A stretch of 64,000 nucleotides of DNA from Methanoregula boonei 6A8 (GTDB lineage Archaea; Halobacteriota; Methanomicrobia; Methanomicrobiales; Methanospirillaceae). The stretch's first letter is position 1. Every line of letters starts with the position of its first letter. Of this stretch, positions 25,539-35,418 are shown one piece after another. The notes under the pieces were generated by a model, which was not told where the DNA came from, searched no databases, and saw only the letters and a program-made list of their open reading frames with translations. The stretch is taken from the NCBI RefSeq assembly GCF_000017625.1, contig NC_009712.1, forward strand, positions 1,426,001 through 1,490,000. The letters are read 5' to 3'. Position numbers and translations under genes: made by a program.

Positions 25539-26504
25539 TTAATCTGTATCCCTTGCTAATGAGGCAAGTTGTTTTTCTAATTCAATAGATCTATCATACT
25601 GTCCCTTTGCGGCCGCCACCATACTTTTCATCCGAATATCTCCTCCCTTTTCAATTGCATCGGCATTTTTTAGGAGGAACTCGTTTAAAGCATCATCCCA
25701 CCCTAACTCTTGTAGGGCTCGTATTTGCCACCACAAATCGCCATCATTAGAAGCTTGTTTAAACGCTTTAATAAAAAGAGTCTCAATTAGATTCTTTTCG
25801 ACAAATTCTTTCAAATAAAAGGCGGCAGTAAAAGCAGAGTCATATTGATGAATTGCATGATGTATACCATCGATGTAATCAATAGCAGCCTGATCAAATC
25901 TCTTTAAGTCGTAATTTAATCGTCCCATTTGCAAATAGTCTTTATTTTTTAAGTATGTATCAAAATTTCTTTTCAAAACAGCTTCAGGAATTAATTCTTG
26001 TTTGTTTTGGAGACATCTTAGCCAAATTATAGTTGAATCGGGTTGCTTCTTCTTTAAGGCTAGCTCAATGTATTTATCACGTAATTCTAGGTTGTTAATT
26101 GAATGATACAATCCCGCTAATAATACATATTGCCTATGTTCTTTGAAAATTTCTGCTTGAGACGTTATCAGTTCTAATTCTCCAGTGGCAAATGGCGGTT
26201 CAGTGTCTTCAAGCGTAAATATTGCTCTTTGCTGTAAGACTAACCTAAGCCAATCTTCACGGTATAATTTGATTTGATCGGCATCTAACTTCCTATCAAA
26301 GCCACCACGAGTATGCGTTTTACCATGACATTCAAGACAAAGAACCGCTAAATTATCCAACTTATTATTGGAGGGATTCTCATCAAGATGATGAATGATG
26401 ACTTGTTTTGAGTCATTTCTGCATACACAGCATGTCCTATTCGAGTCAAACAAAACTTTAGCTGATATATCAGCAGGAATTTCAGTCCGTTTTTTCTTTA
26501 TCAT
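25539..26504 (-). CDS. HNH endonuclease-domain protein with helical repeat C-terminus
   Basis: 321 residues, markedly AT-rich. The N-terminal HNH nuclease (about 1-75) has TCCVCRNDSKQVIIHHLDENPSNNKLDNLAVLCLECHGKTH: two zinc CxxC pairs, the catalytic HH and the central Asn. The rest is helical with TPR-like spacing (YVLLAGLYHSINNLELRDKYIELALKK; YLQMGRLNYDLKRFDQAAIDYIDGI). It lies just behind tRNA-Glu and is unlike its neighbours in base use, so it was probably acquired. The layout fits a defence or mobile-element nuclease, but no partner gene is seen; function is inferred only from the HNH motif. Confidence 0.85.
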   Translation of the reverse strand: MIKKKRTEIPADISAKVLFDSNRTCCVCRNDSKQVIIHHLDENPSNNKLDNLAVLCLECHGKTHTRGGFDRKLDADQIKLYREDWLRLVLQQRAIFTLEDTEPPFATGELELITSQAEIFKEHRQYVLLAGLYHSINNLELRDKYIELALKKKQPDSTIIWLRCLQNKQELIPEAVLKRNFDTYLKNKDYLQMGRLNYDLKRFDQAAIDYIDGIHHAIHQYDSAFTAAFYLKEFVEKNLIETLFIKAFKQASNDGDLWWQIRALQELGWDDALNEFLLKNADAIEKGGDIRMKSMVAAAKGQYDRSIELEKQLASLARDTD

Positions 26505-27023
26505 TTAAAAATAGAAATGAGAATTAAACAGAAATAATTTTGGATTAACGATAATGTGCATTTTTTTCTCCCTTGTTCACTCATCCAGTACATATCTTTC
26601 CAGAACGAGTTTATCACACCTCCTTCAGGGACCAAATCATCCGGATAAGGCTCATCGCTAAGGTTCGGGAACAGCGTTCCGTCATCCCCCTTACCCATTC
26701 CTCAATCTTCCCTTGTCCAGCGATTCCACCCCCTCCCTGTGCTTCGCAGTGAGTCACTCGGGCGCCTCGTCGGGCCCTCGCTGGGTAAGGATCCTAAAAA
26801 GCTCAATCCCGGTAAGTGCGTAGCGCAAAAGCCGACGAGGTGTTTTGCGCGTCCGGCATCGCTCCGGTTCAGCGGCCCGGAAAAAATTCTACGGGACGAA
26901 TCCTTTCTTACTTTGAAATGGTCTTTCTGTTTTCTCCGGCCGCGTCCATATGATCCTTTCTCGTATACTGCGGGACGTTCCTTCAGGGAGGGGCGTCTGT
27001 CTCCCCCAAACGGGGGGATACCA
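26505..27023. other. Non-coding accessory stretch before repeat copy A
   Basis: AT-rich next to the HNH gene, then GC-rich from about 26700. It includes hairpin-prone segments such as GTGCGTAGCGCAAAAGCC followed by GTGTTTTGCGCG (26817-26849). Open frames here, including one of 65 residues ending at the HNH start codon, lack coding character. No gene can be supported. Confidence 0.4.
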
Positions 27024-27368
27024 CCCCCCATCCACCCGATCTGACTTATCCTAATCCGAGCCCAAATTGAGCTCCGATAACCTCTTTTCAGATCCGAAAA
27101 AACCCGTATCGGGCTCCGATTTAAAACAAGCCCAAATAGGCCGTATTTTGGCAAACGGACGAATTTAATTGGTCTCATAAAGGCCATTTCCTGCCCTGAT
27201 CTCACCTCAAATGGGTTTTCGGTCGATCCCGGAAAAAGATGCCAAAAAAAGGCCGCTATAGGCCGATTATGGGCGTTATATGGGGCCCAATTTGGGCGTA
27301 TTTTGGCAAATAAACTGATATAATAGCCCTAATTATCTTCATGTGGAATCGGACGGTTTTACGGGCGT
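27024..27368 (+). repeat. Long direct repeat, copy A (~345 bp)
   Basis: Begins CCCCCCATCCACCCGATCTG and ends GGACGGTTTTACGGGCGT. It matches 35419-35774 over its whole length in the same orientation, nearly identical in the first ~90 bases and diverged with small indels after that. It carries an internal partial duplication: GCCCAAATAGGCCGTATTTT (from 27130) and GCCCAATTTGGGCGTATTTT (from 27285), both followed by GGCAAA. A hairpin ACCCGTATCGGGCT lies near 27102. An open minus-strand frame crosses it, but the frame is not kept in copy B, so the element is non-coding. Confidence 0.85.
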
Positions 27369-27486
27369 GTTGTGAAGAGAGTGAGAAATCTGGCCCTATC
27401 CCTCTCAAAGAGTTTGATTCGATAGTAAATCTATGAGTGAATTGATAAAAATAATTTAGGAATGTACTATTGGAGACTGAATATTC

Positions 27487-27840
27487 TCATGCAGAATCTT
27501 CATTTTGAGATTTTTCAAGCCAACCAAAAAAATGACCAATTGCAGCACCTAGAGCCGTTCCAACCATTATTTCAATTACTGAATATGATAATATAAGATA
27601 ATTTGCAGTTATTTTTTGGTAAAATGGAACTGTAATTAAAAAAGTGAAGAACTGAATGGGGAAAAAGAGAATAATCCCAATAAATTCATACATGCCAGAG
27701 CATGTATCTTCACATTGCATAATAGGAAAATGTGATGATGGAAAATATTGCATTACTAAAATTGGTATCCAATATATCGCACAGATCAAACCATAAATAA
27801 AGCCAATTGTCGCCCCGGTTTTCCAGTTTTTCCAGTTCAT
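27487..27840 (-). CDS. Small membrane protein, 117 aa, unknown family
   Basis: Starts MNWKNWKTGATIGF and has three to four hydrophobic helices: FIYGLICAIYWIPILVMQYF, FIGIILFFPIQFFTFLITVPFY, and LILSYSVIEIMVGTALGAAIGHFFGW. Two cysteines (QCEDTCSG) lie in the loop after the first helix. AAAGGAGG stands before the ATG, a good ribosome-binding site. The DNA is strongly AT-rich compared with the core genome and the gene lies between the two long direct repeats. No known family recognised. Confidence 0.7.
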   Translation of the reverse strand: MNWKNWKTGATIGFIYGLICAIYWIPILVMQYFPSSHFPIMQCEDTCSGMYEFIGIILFFPIQFFTFLITVPFYQKITANYLILSYSVIEIMVGTALGAAIGHFFGWLEKSQNEDSA

Positions 27841-27908
27841 TTTGGACCTCCTTTCAATTCATTCAATTTTTGCTCACTATCCCTCATCACTGAACCTTTG
27901 ATCCAGCC

Positions 27909-30900
27909 TTATTGCGATCCACCGATCCCTTGTTTAGCAGAGTCATTCCCGGTAAAATATTTTGCGGAATCCGGCCAAGTCAGCAGGACAGGATTTCCCG
28001 GTACTACCGTATTGTCATTGTATACTGACGCAACACTGAAATAATATTTTTCCCCGGGTATCAGATGGCCTCCAAAGTCCCCGCCATGATAGAGCATTGT
28101 TGTATCAATGTCCGTGAAATTCGTACCCGGATCAATGGTCCCTGTCACGTATCCGTCATCGGGATAGCTGGGGTTAGGGTTATTCTTCGAAATTACCACA
28201 TAATAACTTCGAAGTTGAGGATCTGAAATCCGATCCCAGGTAAGCCGGACTTTGTTGTCTTCGATAGATTCAGAAATTTTGGTGCACGGGTGCGGCGGGA
28301 CAATCGTACAGGTCTGTGTGGGTGTTATGGTTGGTGTTGACCATCCCCCTGAAGAGACCGAGATATAATCCACCCGGGTTTTTGTCGAATTTCCCTTTGG
28401 ATTACCTGCTGTCAGAGAGATCGTAAATCTCCCCGCTATTGTATAGGTGTGCACCGGGTTTTGAGTGGTCGCATTGGTTCCATCACCGAAATTCCAGTAC
28501 CAACTGGTCGGGGAACCGGTTGATTGGTCAGTGAATAATACCCTGAGGGGAGATTTCCCATACGTTGGTGTACCACTGAAATCAGCGACAACGGGTTTGG
28601 AGCTGCTGACAGAAACATAGTCCTGCCGTACTTTCGTATCACTTCCTGCGGCATTCGTTACTTTCAAGGAGACCGTATACTTTCCCGGAGTTGTATATGT
28701 ATGAACCGGGTTTTGGGTTGTGGCATTGGTTCCATCACCGAAATTCCAGTACCAACTGGTCGGGGAACCGGTTGACAAATCCGCAAAGGTCACAGTGAGC
28801 GGTGTTTTTCCGCAGGTGGGTATTCCTTCAAAGTTTGCAGTAGGTGATTTTAACGATCCGCCACTCACGGTTACGTAATTCTGTCGGGTCAGAGTATTGC
28901 TTCCCCCGGCATTTGACACGGTCAGAGATACGTTGTATTTTCCGGAAGAAGTGTAGATATGAACCGGGTTTTGGGTTGTGGCATTAGTCCCATCGCCGAA
29001 ATTCCAGTTCCAGCTTGTCGGAGAACCGGTTGAAGTATCATTGAACACTACACTCAGTGGTGCATTCCCGCAAGTTGGCTTTGCGGTAAAATTAGCAACA
29101 GGGGATGATGCAATGGCCGAGACCGAAATGTAATTCGATCTGATGGTAGTGTTATTTCCATCAGGATTAGCGACTTTCAAGGAGACGGAATAAGATCCTG
29201 CTGCCGTATACGCATGGGTTGGGTTCTGGGTGGTTGCATTTGTCCCGTCGCCAAAGTCCCAGTACCAACTGGTTGGCGAATTAGTGGATAAATCAGTAAA
29301 TAATACACCAAGAGGTACATATCCTGAAGTTACGTTCGCCGTGAAATTTGCAACTGGGGGCGTGCGTGGAAGTACAGTAATGTAACCGATCCTGAGGGTC
29401 TGGTTACTCCCATATACGTTCGATGCAGTCAATGAAACATTGTATGAACCTGCGGTACTGTAGAGGTGGGCCGGGTTTTGAGTTATGGCACTTGTCCCAT
29501 CACCGAAGTCCCAGGTCCAGTTGGCGGGGAACCCGGTCGAAGTATCCATGAATGCAACACCCAGCGGCGTCTTTCCCTGGGTGACATTAGCAGTGAAGTT
29601 GGCGAGAGGGGGATTTGGCGGCGCAGGCTGCAATGTTACGACGGTTTCTGTAAGATAGACCGAGACGTAATCGGTCTTGAGCAGGCTGTTTGTACCATCT
29701 GCGTTGATCACCTGGAGATTAACTGAATAGTTTCCGGGTTCTGAATAAACATGGGTGGGATTTTGTTGATCCGATAAGGCGCCATCCCCAAAGGTCCAGT
29801 TCCACCCGGTTGGATTATTGGTTGAAGTATCTGTGAATGCAACCGCAAGAGGTGCTGTCCCCGTCGTGACATTTGCCGTGAAATTAGCTGCCGGGGACGC
29901 GCGTGGAAGAACCGAAATATAATCGGTTTTCGTTGTTGAGTTGCGGCCATTATCATTTACCACGATCAATGAAACGGAGTACGTGCCTGCATTCTGGTAG
30001 GTATAGACAGGATTTTGATCAGTAGAGTTTCCGGAATCGCCAAAGGTCCAGTTCCATGATGTCGGGAAACCCGTCGAAGTATCGTTAAACGAGACGGTAA
30101 GCGGTTCCTTTCCCGTAGTAACGTTGGCAGTGAAATCCGCTATTGGTGACTGCGGTGAAGTGACATTGATGCAGTATGTCTTGGTGGTGGAATATGTATC
30201 AAGCCATCCTCCAATATTATTGGGATGGATTCCCTTGACCACGGAAGTGAAGAATGGTTCGTTGACATAATAGTACAGTGTTACATTATAAGTTCCTGGC
30301 GAGTCGTATTCATGCGAAATTGTGGTTACCGACGGATTTAGTTCACCGGTATCGTTTCCATCCCCAAAATCCCATTCATTGCCTGATGCGAGATTCCCGT
30401 TCGGCGTGATGTCGGTGAATGTGACGTTTAGCGGCACTGGGCCGCTGACTGGTTCTGCCGTGAAATCCGGTGATAATGCCTGTTTGACATGGATGTAATC
30501 CTGATATGCTGACGATCTTCCGAAATCATCGGTGACTGTGAGGTTTACGGTATAAGATCCGAATAAAGTTCCCGGAGATACGTTGAAGATGTGAATGGGA
30601 TTCTGATCAGCAGAATTTGTTCCGTCTCCGAAATCCCAACTCCAAGCGGTGATATTTCCACTGGAGGTATCATTAAAGGCCACAGCAAGTGGGGTAAATC
30701 TGTTCTGGGAGGTATAATTTGATACGAACCCCGCAACCGGGGTCGGGTACGGATAGATATAGATATAATTCAACCGGGAGAGGGTGTCGTTCCCGAAACT
30801 ATTCCCGGCGGTGAGGTTAACTGTATAGTATCCGCCGGATTCATAGGCATGCGTGGGGTTTTCTAACGTCGAGTTGGTACCATCCCCAAAGTCCCAGTAC

Positions 30901-31994
30901 CATTGTGTTGGCAATGCGTCGGAGGAGTCAGTGAACGATATGGTATCTCCAATAGAGGCATTGGTGGGGCTTGCAGTGAAGTTGGAATTGAGGGGTTTCT
31001 TATAGGAAACGCTGATTAAATCCGGTTTTGATAGGGTATCGCTTGAAATGTCGTTCCATGCAGTAAGATTCACCGTGTAATTACCCGGTGCTGAGTATAT
31101 GTGCTCGGGATTCTCCAATGTCGAATTAGTCCCGTCGCCAAAGTCCCAGTACCATTGCGTTGTGTTGGTATCCGAGGTGTCAGTGAAGTTCACAGCCTGC
31201 CACATGGAAACATTTGTTGGCTCTGCAGTAAAGTTGGCGAAGTGCCGGGCATAAACGTAAAAATCGATGGGATCCCCTGATGACGTATTGGCATAAAAAA
31301 TCCACACCGGTTCGAAGTAATCCTGTTGATCACTTGCTCCCGTTTCATAATATCCAAGTGAGATGTTGTTTATAGTTACATTAACCGGATCCTGAGGGGT
31401 CTGGATCAATTCTCCATTCAGCAATTTATCGATAGCCTCATCTGCTGTAATGACTTTTTGGGAACCCACTGGTGTTGCGGTTCTCCATACCTTTAACAGA
31501 CCGAGATTTTCACCGTTTTCCCCAAGAGAGATATCAATAATCCCTCCCGGGCCACCAACCGGCATTCCGTTTATTTCACGAGAGTATGCGACCTGGGTGA
31601 GGAGCGGCGTCTGGCTGGTTGTCTGTCCTGTTTGTATGTTATACCCGGTAAGATACACTGTTTTGACATAAGATAAAACGGCTCCACTCGGTACTCCACC
31701 ATTTTCATTTAATACAGCCATCGCAGCCTGTGGAGCATCCGCTTCAGAAGTCACATTCTGCTGTTCCTGCATCAGATCCGGGCTCCAGGATTGTATGATA
31801 TCTCCCGTATTCGTTGTTGAGGCAATAATGGGAATCTCCGATGGGGACGAAGGAATTGTGGTATTGAAACTGATCTCACCGAAGACGGATTGATTGGGAG
31901 AAAGTGCGATATCATCGGCGTATGCTAAACCCCCAATGTTTAATAATGCGATAGTGACAATTATTGCAGTTATTGTCGCTTTTGCATATTTCAT
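27909..31994 (-). CDS. Giant secreted protein with 11 PKD domains
   Basis: 1361 residues. ATG 31994 overlaps the stop of the upstream gene as ATGA, has AAGGAG upstream, and opens a signal peptide (MKYAKATITA, then IIVTIALLNIGGLAYA). Residues ~25-250 form an unrecognised N-terminal domain containing ITADEAIDKLLNGE. Eleven PKD beta-sandwich domains follow, each with W-x-W-x-FGDG and NP-x-H-x-Y (for example WYWDFGDGTNSTLENPEHIY). The last three are nearly identical. The end is an FN3-like domain (KVRLTWDRISDPQLRSYYVV). No C-terminal anchor is present, so it may be released or held by other means. Likely a cell-surface adhesin or sheath component; function inferred. Confidence 0.9.
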   Translation of the reverse strand: MKYAKATITAIIVTIALLNIGGLAYADDIALSPNQSVFGEISFNTTIPSSPSEIPIIASTTNTGDIIQSWSPDLMQEQQNVTSEADAPQAAMAVLNENGGVPSGAVLSYVKTVYLTGYNIQTGQTTSQTPLLTQVAYSREINGMPVGGPGGIIDISLGENGENLGLLKVWRTATPVGSQKVITADEAIDKLLNGELIQTPQDPVNVTINNISLGYYETGASDQQDYFEPVWIFYANTSSGDPIDFYVYARHFANFTAEPTNVSMWQAVNFTDTSDTNTTQWYWDFGDGTNSTLENPEHIYSAPGNYTVNLTAWNDISSDTLSKPDLISVSYKKPLNSNFTASPTNASIGDTISFTDSSDALPTQWYWDFGDGTNSTLENPTHAYESGGYYTVNLTAGNSFGNDTLSRLNYIYIYPYPTPVAGFVSNYTSQNRFTPLAVAFNDTSSGNITAWSWDFGDGTNSADQNPIHIFNVSPGTLFGSYTVNLTVTDDFGRSSAYQDYIHVKQALSPDFTAEPVSGPVPLNVTFTDITPNGNLASGNEWDFGDGNDTGELNPSVTTISHEYDSPGTYNVTLYYYVNEPFFTSVVKGIHPNNIGGWLDTYSTTKTYCINVTSPQSPIADFTANVTTGKEPLTVSFNDTSTGFPTSWNWTFGDSGNSTDQNPVYTYQNAGTYSVSLIVVNDNGRNSTTKTDYISVLPRASPAANFTANVTTGTAPLAVAFTDTSTNNPTGWNWTFGDGALSDQQNPTHVYSEPGNYSVNLQVINADGTNSLLKTDYVSVYLTETVVTLQPAPPNPPLANFTANVTQGKTPLGVAFMDTSTGFPANWTWDFGDGTSAITQNPAHLYSTAGSYNVSLTASNVYGSNQTLRIGYITVLPRTPPVANFTANVTSGYVPLGVLFTDLSTNSPTSWYWDFGDGTNATTQNPTHAYTAAGSYSVSLKVANPDGNNTTIRSNYISVSAIASSPVANFTAKPTCGNAPLSVVFNDTSTGSPTSWNWNFGDGTNATTQNPVHIYTSSGKYNVSLTVSNAGGSNTLTRQNYVTVSGGSLKSPTANFEGIPTCGKTPLTVTFADLSTGSPTSWYWNFGDGTNATTQNPVHTYTTPGKYTVSLKVTNAAGSDTKVRQDYVSVSSSKPVVADFSGTPTYGKSPLRVLFTDQSTGSPTSWYWNFGDGTNATTQNPVHTYTIAGRFTISLTAGNPKGNSTKTRVDYISVSSGGWSTPTITPTQTCTIVPPHPCTKISESIEDNKVRLTWDRISDPQLRSYYVVISKNNPNPSYPDDGYVTGTIDPGTNFTDIDTTMLYHGGDFGGHLIPGEKYYFSVASVYNDNTVVPGNPVLLTWPDSAKYFTGNDSAKQGIGGSQ

Positions 31995-34513
31995 TGGCCA
32001 CACACTCCTTGTGCGCACCAACTAACATAATATGTAATATTATTATCGGGACTTTCATCGGCGGCAATTGTTCCATGGCCCGGCATATGGTCATGATAAA
32101 ATTGATCAGGTGTGGCGAAAATGACTGCAGGAGCATATCCAGCTTGTGAAGCGATTGTGGCTTCATAGTACGATTGAACGATAGATTCGTTTCTGACGAA
32201 TGCATTGTAAAAGAATGCATTTGGAAGATCTGTACTAACGTACTTTGAAGATTGATATCCGAGAATTCCGTGTGATGTATTTAATGCCCCCCCCCATCGT
32301 TTATCGGTAAGTAAACTACAGGCATCCAAGAAAACCCATTTGTTCTGACCGCCCCATTTTTTATAGACATCAGAAGGTTTCACGCTAGTACTCGGTGTCG
32401 GATAAAAGGCGGACCATCCAGACAGCGGGATGTATGTATCTGTAGTGATTAATTCGGATCCTTCCATCAAAAAAAGTAAATGTCCATGTCCAAAATGGTA
32501 AAAGAAAGTAGCATTATCTAATCCTTGATAGTTAGTTCCAAAATCGACCTGTGTAACTTGATCTTCCGTGTGATAAAATGTATTTGACCATCCCTCTTGA
32601 GTTTCCAGCCAATTTTGTACGACACCATGAACTGCTGTCCCCCATCCAAAACCATCCACAATTAGGCTAGAGACCCCCCCCAATGGGCCAGGATTTTGAA
32701 TCATAGTCATCGAGTATGTTTGTCCAATCGCTGGTCTGTCAAATGAGGTTAAATATACGTTGACGGTCTGGTTGGTAATCTCAAACTTCACGTTTTCGGA
32801 TGCGGAAGGATACCCGCCAGCAGATACACTCAAGCCGAAAACCCTGTCATCCGTAAAATTGAATGCATTCAATCCCACGGATCCGTTAAATACAACCGGT
32901 CCATCCCCAACTGTTTGATTCATCCAGACATCGTATTTGGAATCGTACAATCCAACATTGGATCCTGGAATAAATCCGCCGGTATCGGAATCCATCACGT
33001 TAACGACAAAACGGGGGGTGAGTTTCACTACCCACGCGTCTATATTTCCATGATTTTGTTCGGCCACTACCCCACTATTACTCGAATAGGATCGTCCGGT
33101 GACAATGTATCCTCCATCAGATGTTGACTGAATAGATTCTGCCTGATCGTAGGCAGATCCTCCAAGTGGAATCTGCCATTGGAGATTCCCGTTAGAATCT
33201 GTTTTCCCTACCCAGTAATCCCCGTTTCCATAACTTGCGCCTACATCTCCGGAGTTATCCGAATAAGTAAATCCGGTAAAGACATAACCCCCATCGGGAG
33301 TCTGGTTAATGCTTATTCCATTATCTGCGTTGGATCCCCCATAGGGACGTTCCCAGATAATATTTCCGTTGTTATCCAGTTTGATTATGCAGACATCACC
33401 TGCGCCATGATTTATCCCTATTTGCCCGCCGAAATCCGTTGAAGTAGTTGTACCAATAATGACATACCCGCCATCGGAAGTTTGCTGAATTCCGTTATCC
33501 CACCACAGACTCGTAATGTCCCATCCCGCACCTCCAAGAAGCTTTGTCCATTGAATCGTACCTGTGGAATCCAGTTTGACAACCCAGATATCTGTTAATC
33601 CGTGATTTGCTCCAACATCCCCGCTGTTATTGGAATATGTAGTGCCGACAAAGATGTATCCTCCATCGGATGTTTGTACGATACTGTTTGCCTCATCATC
33701 ACTATTCCCTCCGTATACTTTTTGCCAAGTGACGCTACCTGTGGAATCCAGTTTTACTACCCACGCATGTCCTCCCATAAACGGATGGGAGGCTATGTTA
33801 AGTTCATCGTTGAATGTAGCGCCGGTTACTCCGGAAAAAATATACCCCCCGTCTGATGTCTGCCGGATGCTAAATGCCAGATCATCGGCACTTCCTCCAA
33901 GTACTTTCTGCCACTGGATGTTCCCGTTTGAATCCAGTTTCACGATCCACGCATCGTAACCCCCATTATTTTGGCCGACATCTCCGTTATTACTGGATTT
34001 CGTAAAGCCTGCAAAGACATATCCTCCATCAGAGGTTAATTGAATGCTTATCGCTTGATCGTAACCGCTCCCACCTAACGATCGTTGCCACTGGATGTTC
34101 CCTGCGGAATCAAATTTGATGATCCAGACATCCCCCCCGCCATGGGTTGAAGTGACATCACCATCGCCGGCAAGAGATCCCACAAATCCACAAGCGATAT
34201 ATCCGCCATCGGGTGTCTGCCGGATACCAGAAAGTGTTTCTCCGTCAAGGCCACCAAGGAGATCCTGCCATTCGATGCCAGGAATGCTGGAAGCCATGAT
34301 TTGAAGGGAACTTGTATCCGAACTTGCGAAGCTTCGCGGTGAAGCCGCGTTTTGTTCTGTCGATGTTCCATTGGATGCAACCGCTCCCATGCTCATCGAA
34401 ACGGGCATAATTGAGGGTGAGGTGATATTCGAATCACCTTGTACACCTGATATCAGAAATATCGATACCAGAAAAATTGTGACGATAACATCGCCTGTCA
34501 TTGATAATCGCAT
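31991..34513 (-). CDS. Secreted seven-repeat propeller protein with caspase-like C-terminal domain
   Basis: 840 residues from ATG 34513, chosen for the GGAGG six bases upstream and the TATA-like ATTATAAG at 34573-34580; an in-frame ATG at 34570 would lie inside the promoter. After a signal peptide come seven repeats of SDGGYI-x-G...GDVG...D-WIVKLDS-GNIQWQK, enough for one seven-bladed propeller. Then an Ig-like segment (VNVMDSDTGGFIPGSNVGLYD). The C-terminal ~200 residues have FYHFGHGH and, ~55 residues on, WVFLDACSLL, the His and Cys blocks of clan CD (caspase/gingipain) peptidases, close to DUF6345. Followed by and coupled to the PKD gene. Peptidase activity is inferred. Confidence 0.88.
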   Translation of the reverse strand: MRLSMTGDVIVTIFLVSIFLISGVQGDSNITSPSIMPVSMSMGAVASNGTSTEQNAASPRSFASSDTSSLQIMASSIPGIEWQDLLGGLDGETLSGIRQTPDGGYIACGFVGSLAGDGDVTSTHGGGDVWIIKFDSAGNIQWQRSLGGSGYDQAISIQLTSDGGYVFAGFTKSSNNGDVGQNNGGYDAWIVKLDSNGNIQWQKVLGGSADDLAFSIRQTSDGGYIFSGVTGATFNDELNIASHPFMGGHAWVVKLDSTGSVTWQKVYGGNSDDEANSIVQTSDGGYIFVGTTYSNNSGDVGANHGLTDIWVVKLDSTGTIQWTKLLGGAGWDITSLWWDNGIQQTSDGGYVIIGTTTSTDFGGQIGINHGAGDVCIIKLDNNGNIIWERPYGGSNADNGISINQTPDGGYVFTGFTYSDNSGDVGASYGNGDYWVGKTDSNGNLQWQIPLGGSAYDQAESIQSTSDGGYIVTGRSYSSNSGVVAEQNHGNIDAWVVKLTPRFVVNVMDSDTGGFIPGSNVGLYDSKYDVWMNQTVGDGPVVFNGSVGLNAFNFTDDRVFGLSVSAGGYPSASENVKFEITNQTVNVYLTSFDRPAIGQTYSMTMIQNPGPLGGVSSLIVDGFGWGTAVHGVVQNWLETQEGWSNTFYHTEDQVTQVDFGTNYQGLDNATFFYHFGHGHLLFLMEGSELITTDTYIPLSGWSAFYPTPSTSVKPSDVYKKWGGQNKWVFLDACSLLTDKRWGGALNTSHGILGYQSSKYVSTDLPNAFFYNAFVRNESIVQSYYEATIASQAGYAPAVIFATPDQFYHDHMPGHGTIAADESPDNNITYYVSWCAQGVCGQ

Positions 34514-34882
34514 TCTTTGCCTCCGGGCCAATTCTCTGCTCCGCTCGAAAGGCACGAACACAAACTTCATTTCTTATAATGGTGAGTATGTTATGCCTTC
34601 GGGCGGAAATGGGATCATCCGGCTTTCAGGGTGGGTGAACCCATCTCTTCGGTTTTTATGAGTGTTTTCTGGAACTTTTAATCGGTTATGGGAAAACAAT
34701 TAATAAAAATATTGTGTTTTGTATTTTCAGAGATGTAATGGCTTAAAAAATTTTAAAGAGATTAAAATAAATATTAGTTTGGGTAAAAAAGGGAGATATA
34801 TTATTATCCCCTCATTGAATGAGGAAAGTATCAATCCAAAAAGTGTTCGAAGAACATAAATCCGCTAAAGATTTTCAGTATT
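34514..34882. promoter_or_regulatory. Promoter region of the propeller/PKD operon and upstream flank
   Basis: CTCACCATTATAAGAA (minus strand, about 34571-34586) is the likely core promoter for the operon. A GGGTGGGTGAACCCATC hairpin-prone segment lies near 34628-34646. From 34680 the DNA is very AT-rich, up to the lipoprotein gene. Confidence 0.4.
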
Positions 34883-35215
34883 TTGCTATGTCTTTCATTT
34901 TTTGCTTTTTTCATAGGATGTTTACAGGAAAATAACGCAGTATCCGGTGAGTACATAAGCGAGAGAAATTTTAGAGAAAATAATGAATCCATTATTTTTA
35001 ATAACAGTAATTTTCTCTTTTACGAGGGAAACTTTACTCATATAAATTATAATAATTCCACGAACGTCGTAAAATACGGTATGTTTAAAAATAATAACAA
35101 CCTGCTCACCCTGAATTATGTCGATGGAGATATTATTGAATATACTGTTACATCAAGCGGGCAGGTATTAATTCCGGTTAATGAGAATATCTCCCTCCCG
35201 GAAGATGACAACTGA
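34883..35215 (+). CDS. Asn-rich lipoprotein, 110 aa, start uncertain
   Basis: A hydrophobic stretch LLCLSFFAFFIGC forms a signal peptide with a lipobox cysteine; the mature part is Asn/Ile-rich (NNESIIFNNSNFLFYEGNFTHINYNNSTN). The only listed in-frame start is TTG 34883, which leaves a very short signal. The frame stays open upstream to 34823 and would read KNINPLKIFSILL before it, but no ATG or GTG is there. An ATG at 34819 is one frame off, so a frameshift or an unusual start is possible. Very AT-rich; no family recognised. Confidence 0.5.
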   Translation: MLCLSFFAFFIGCLQENNAVSGEYISERNFRENNESIIFNNSNFLFYEGNFTHINYNNSTNVVKYGMFKNNNNLLTLNYVDGDIIEYTVTSSGQVLIPVNENISLPEDDN

Positions 35216-35418
35216 ATGATCATTTTTACAAAAAATTATATTCCCAGTGATGATGTTCAATAATAGGATTGGCCCTCTCTGAAAATGTATTCTATTTGAG
35301 AGTATGAGTCCGGGCACGACGAGGCAAATATCGGTCGTGTTCTCTTCCTCGTTCCGCCTCGGAGGTGCCTCGTCTGAGGCGGTGGCAGGTCTCCCCACTA
35401 TTGGAAGATGAAGGTACT

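Noticed and set aside
26501-26698. 65-residue frame whose stop overlaps the HNH start as ATGA
   Set aside because: The overlap looks like coupling, but the protein ends as a translation of AT-rich spacer and resembles nothing; kept as a remark only.
26702-27205. 167-residue open frame on the minus strand across repeat copy A
   Set aside because: In copy B the same frame is broken by a 10-bp indel, and substitutions are not concentrated at third positions, so it is not a conserved protein.
27909-31994. CRISPR-like periodicity in 27.9-31 kb
   Set aside because: The repeated blocks (about 80-90 codons apart) are coding PKD modules in one frame with diverged sequence, not short identical repeats with spacers.
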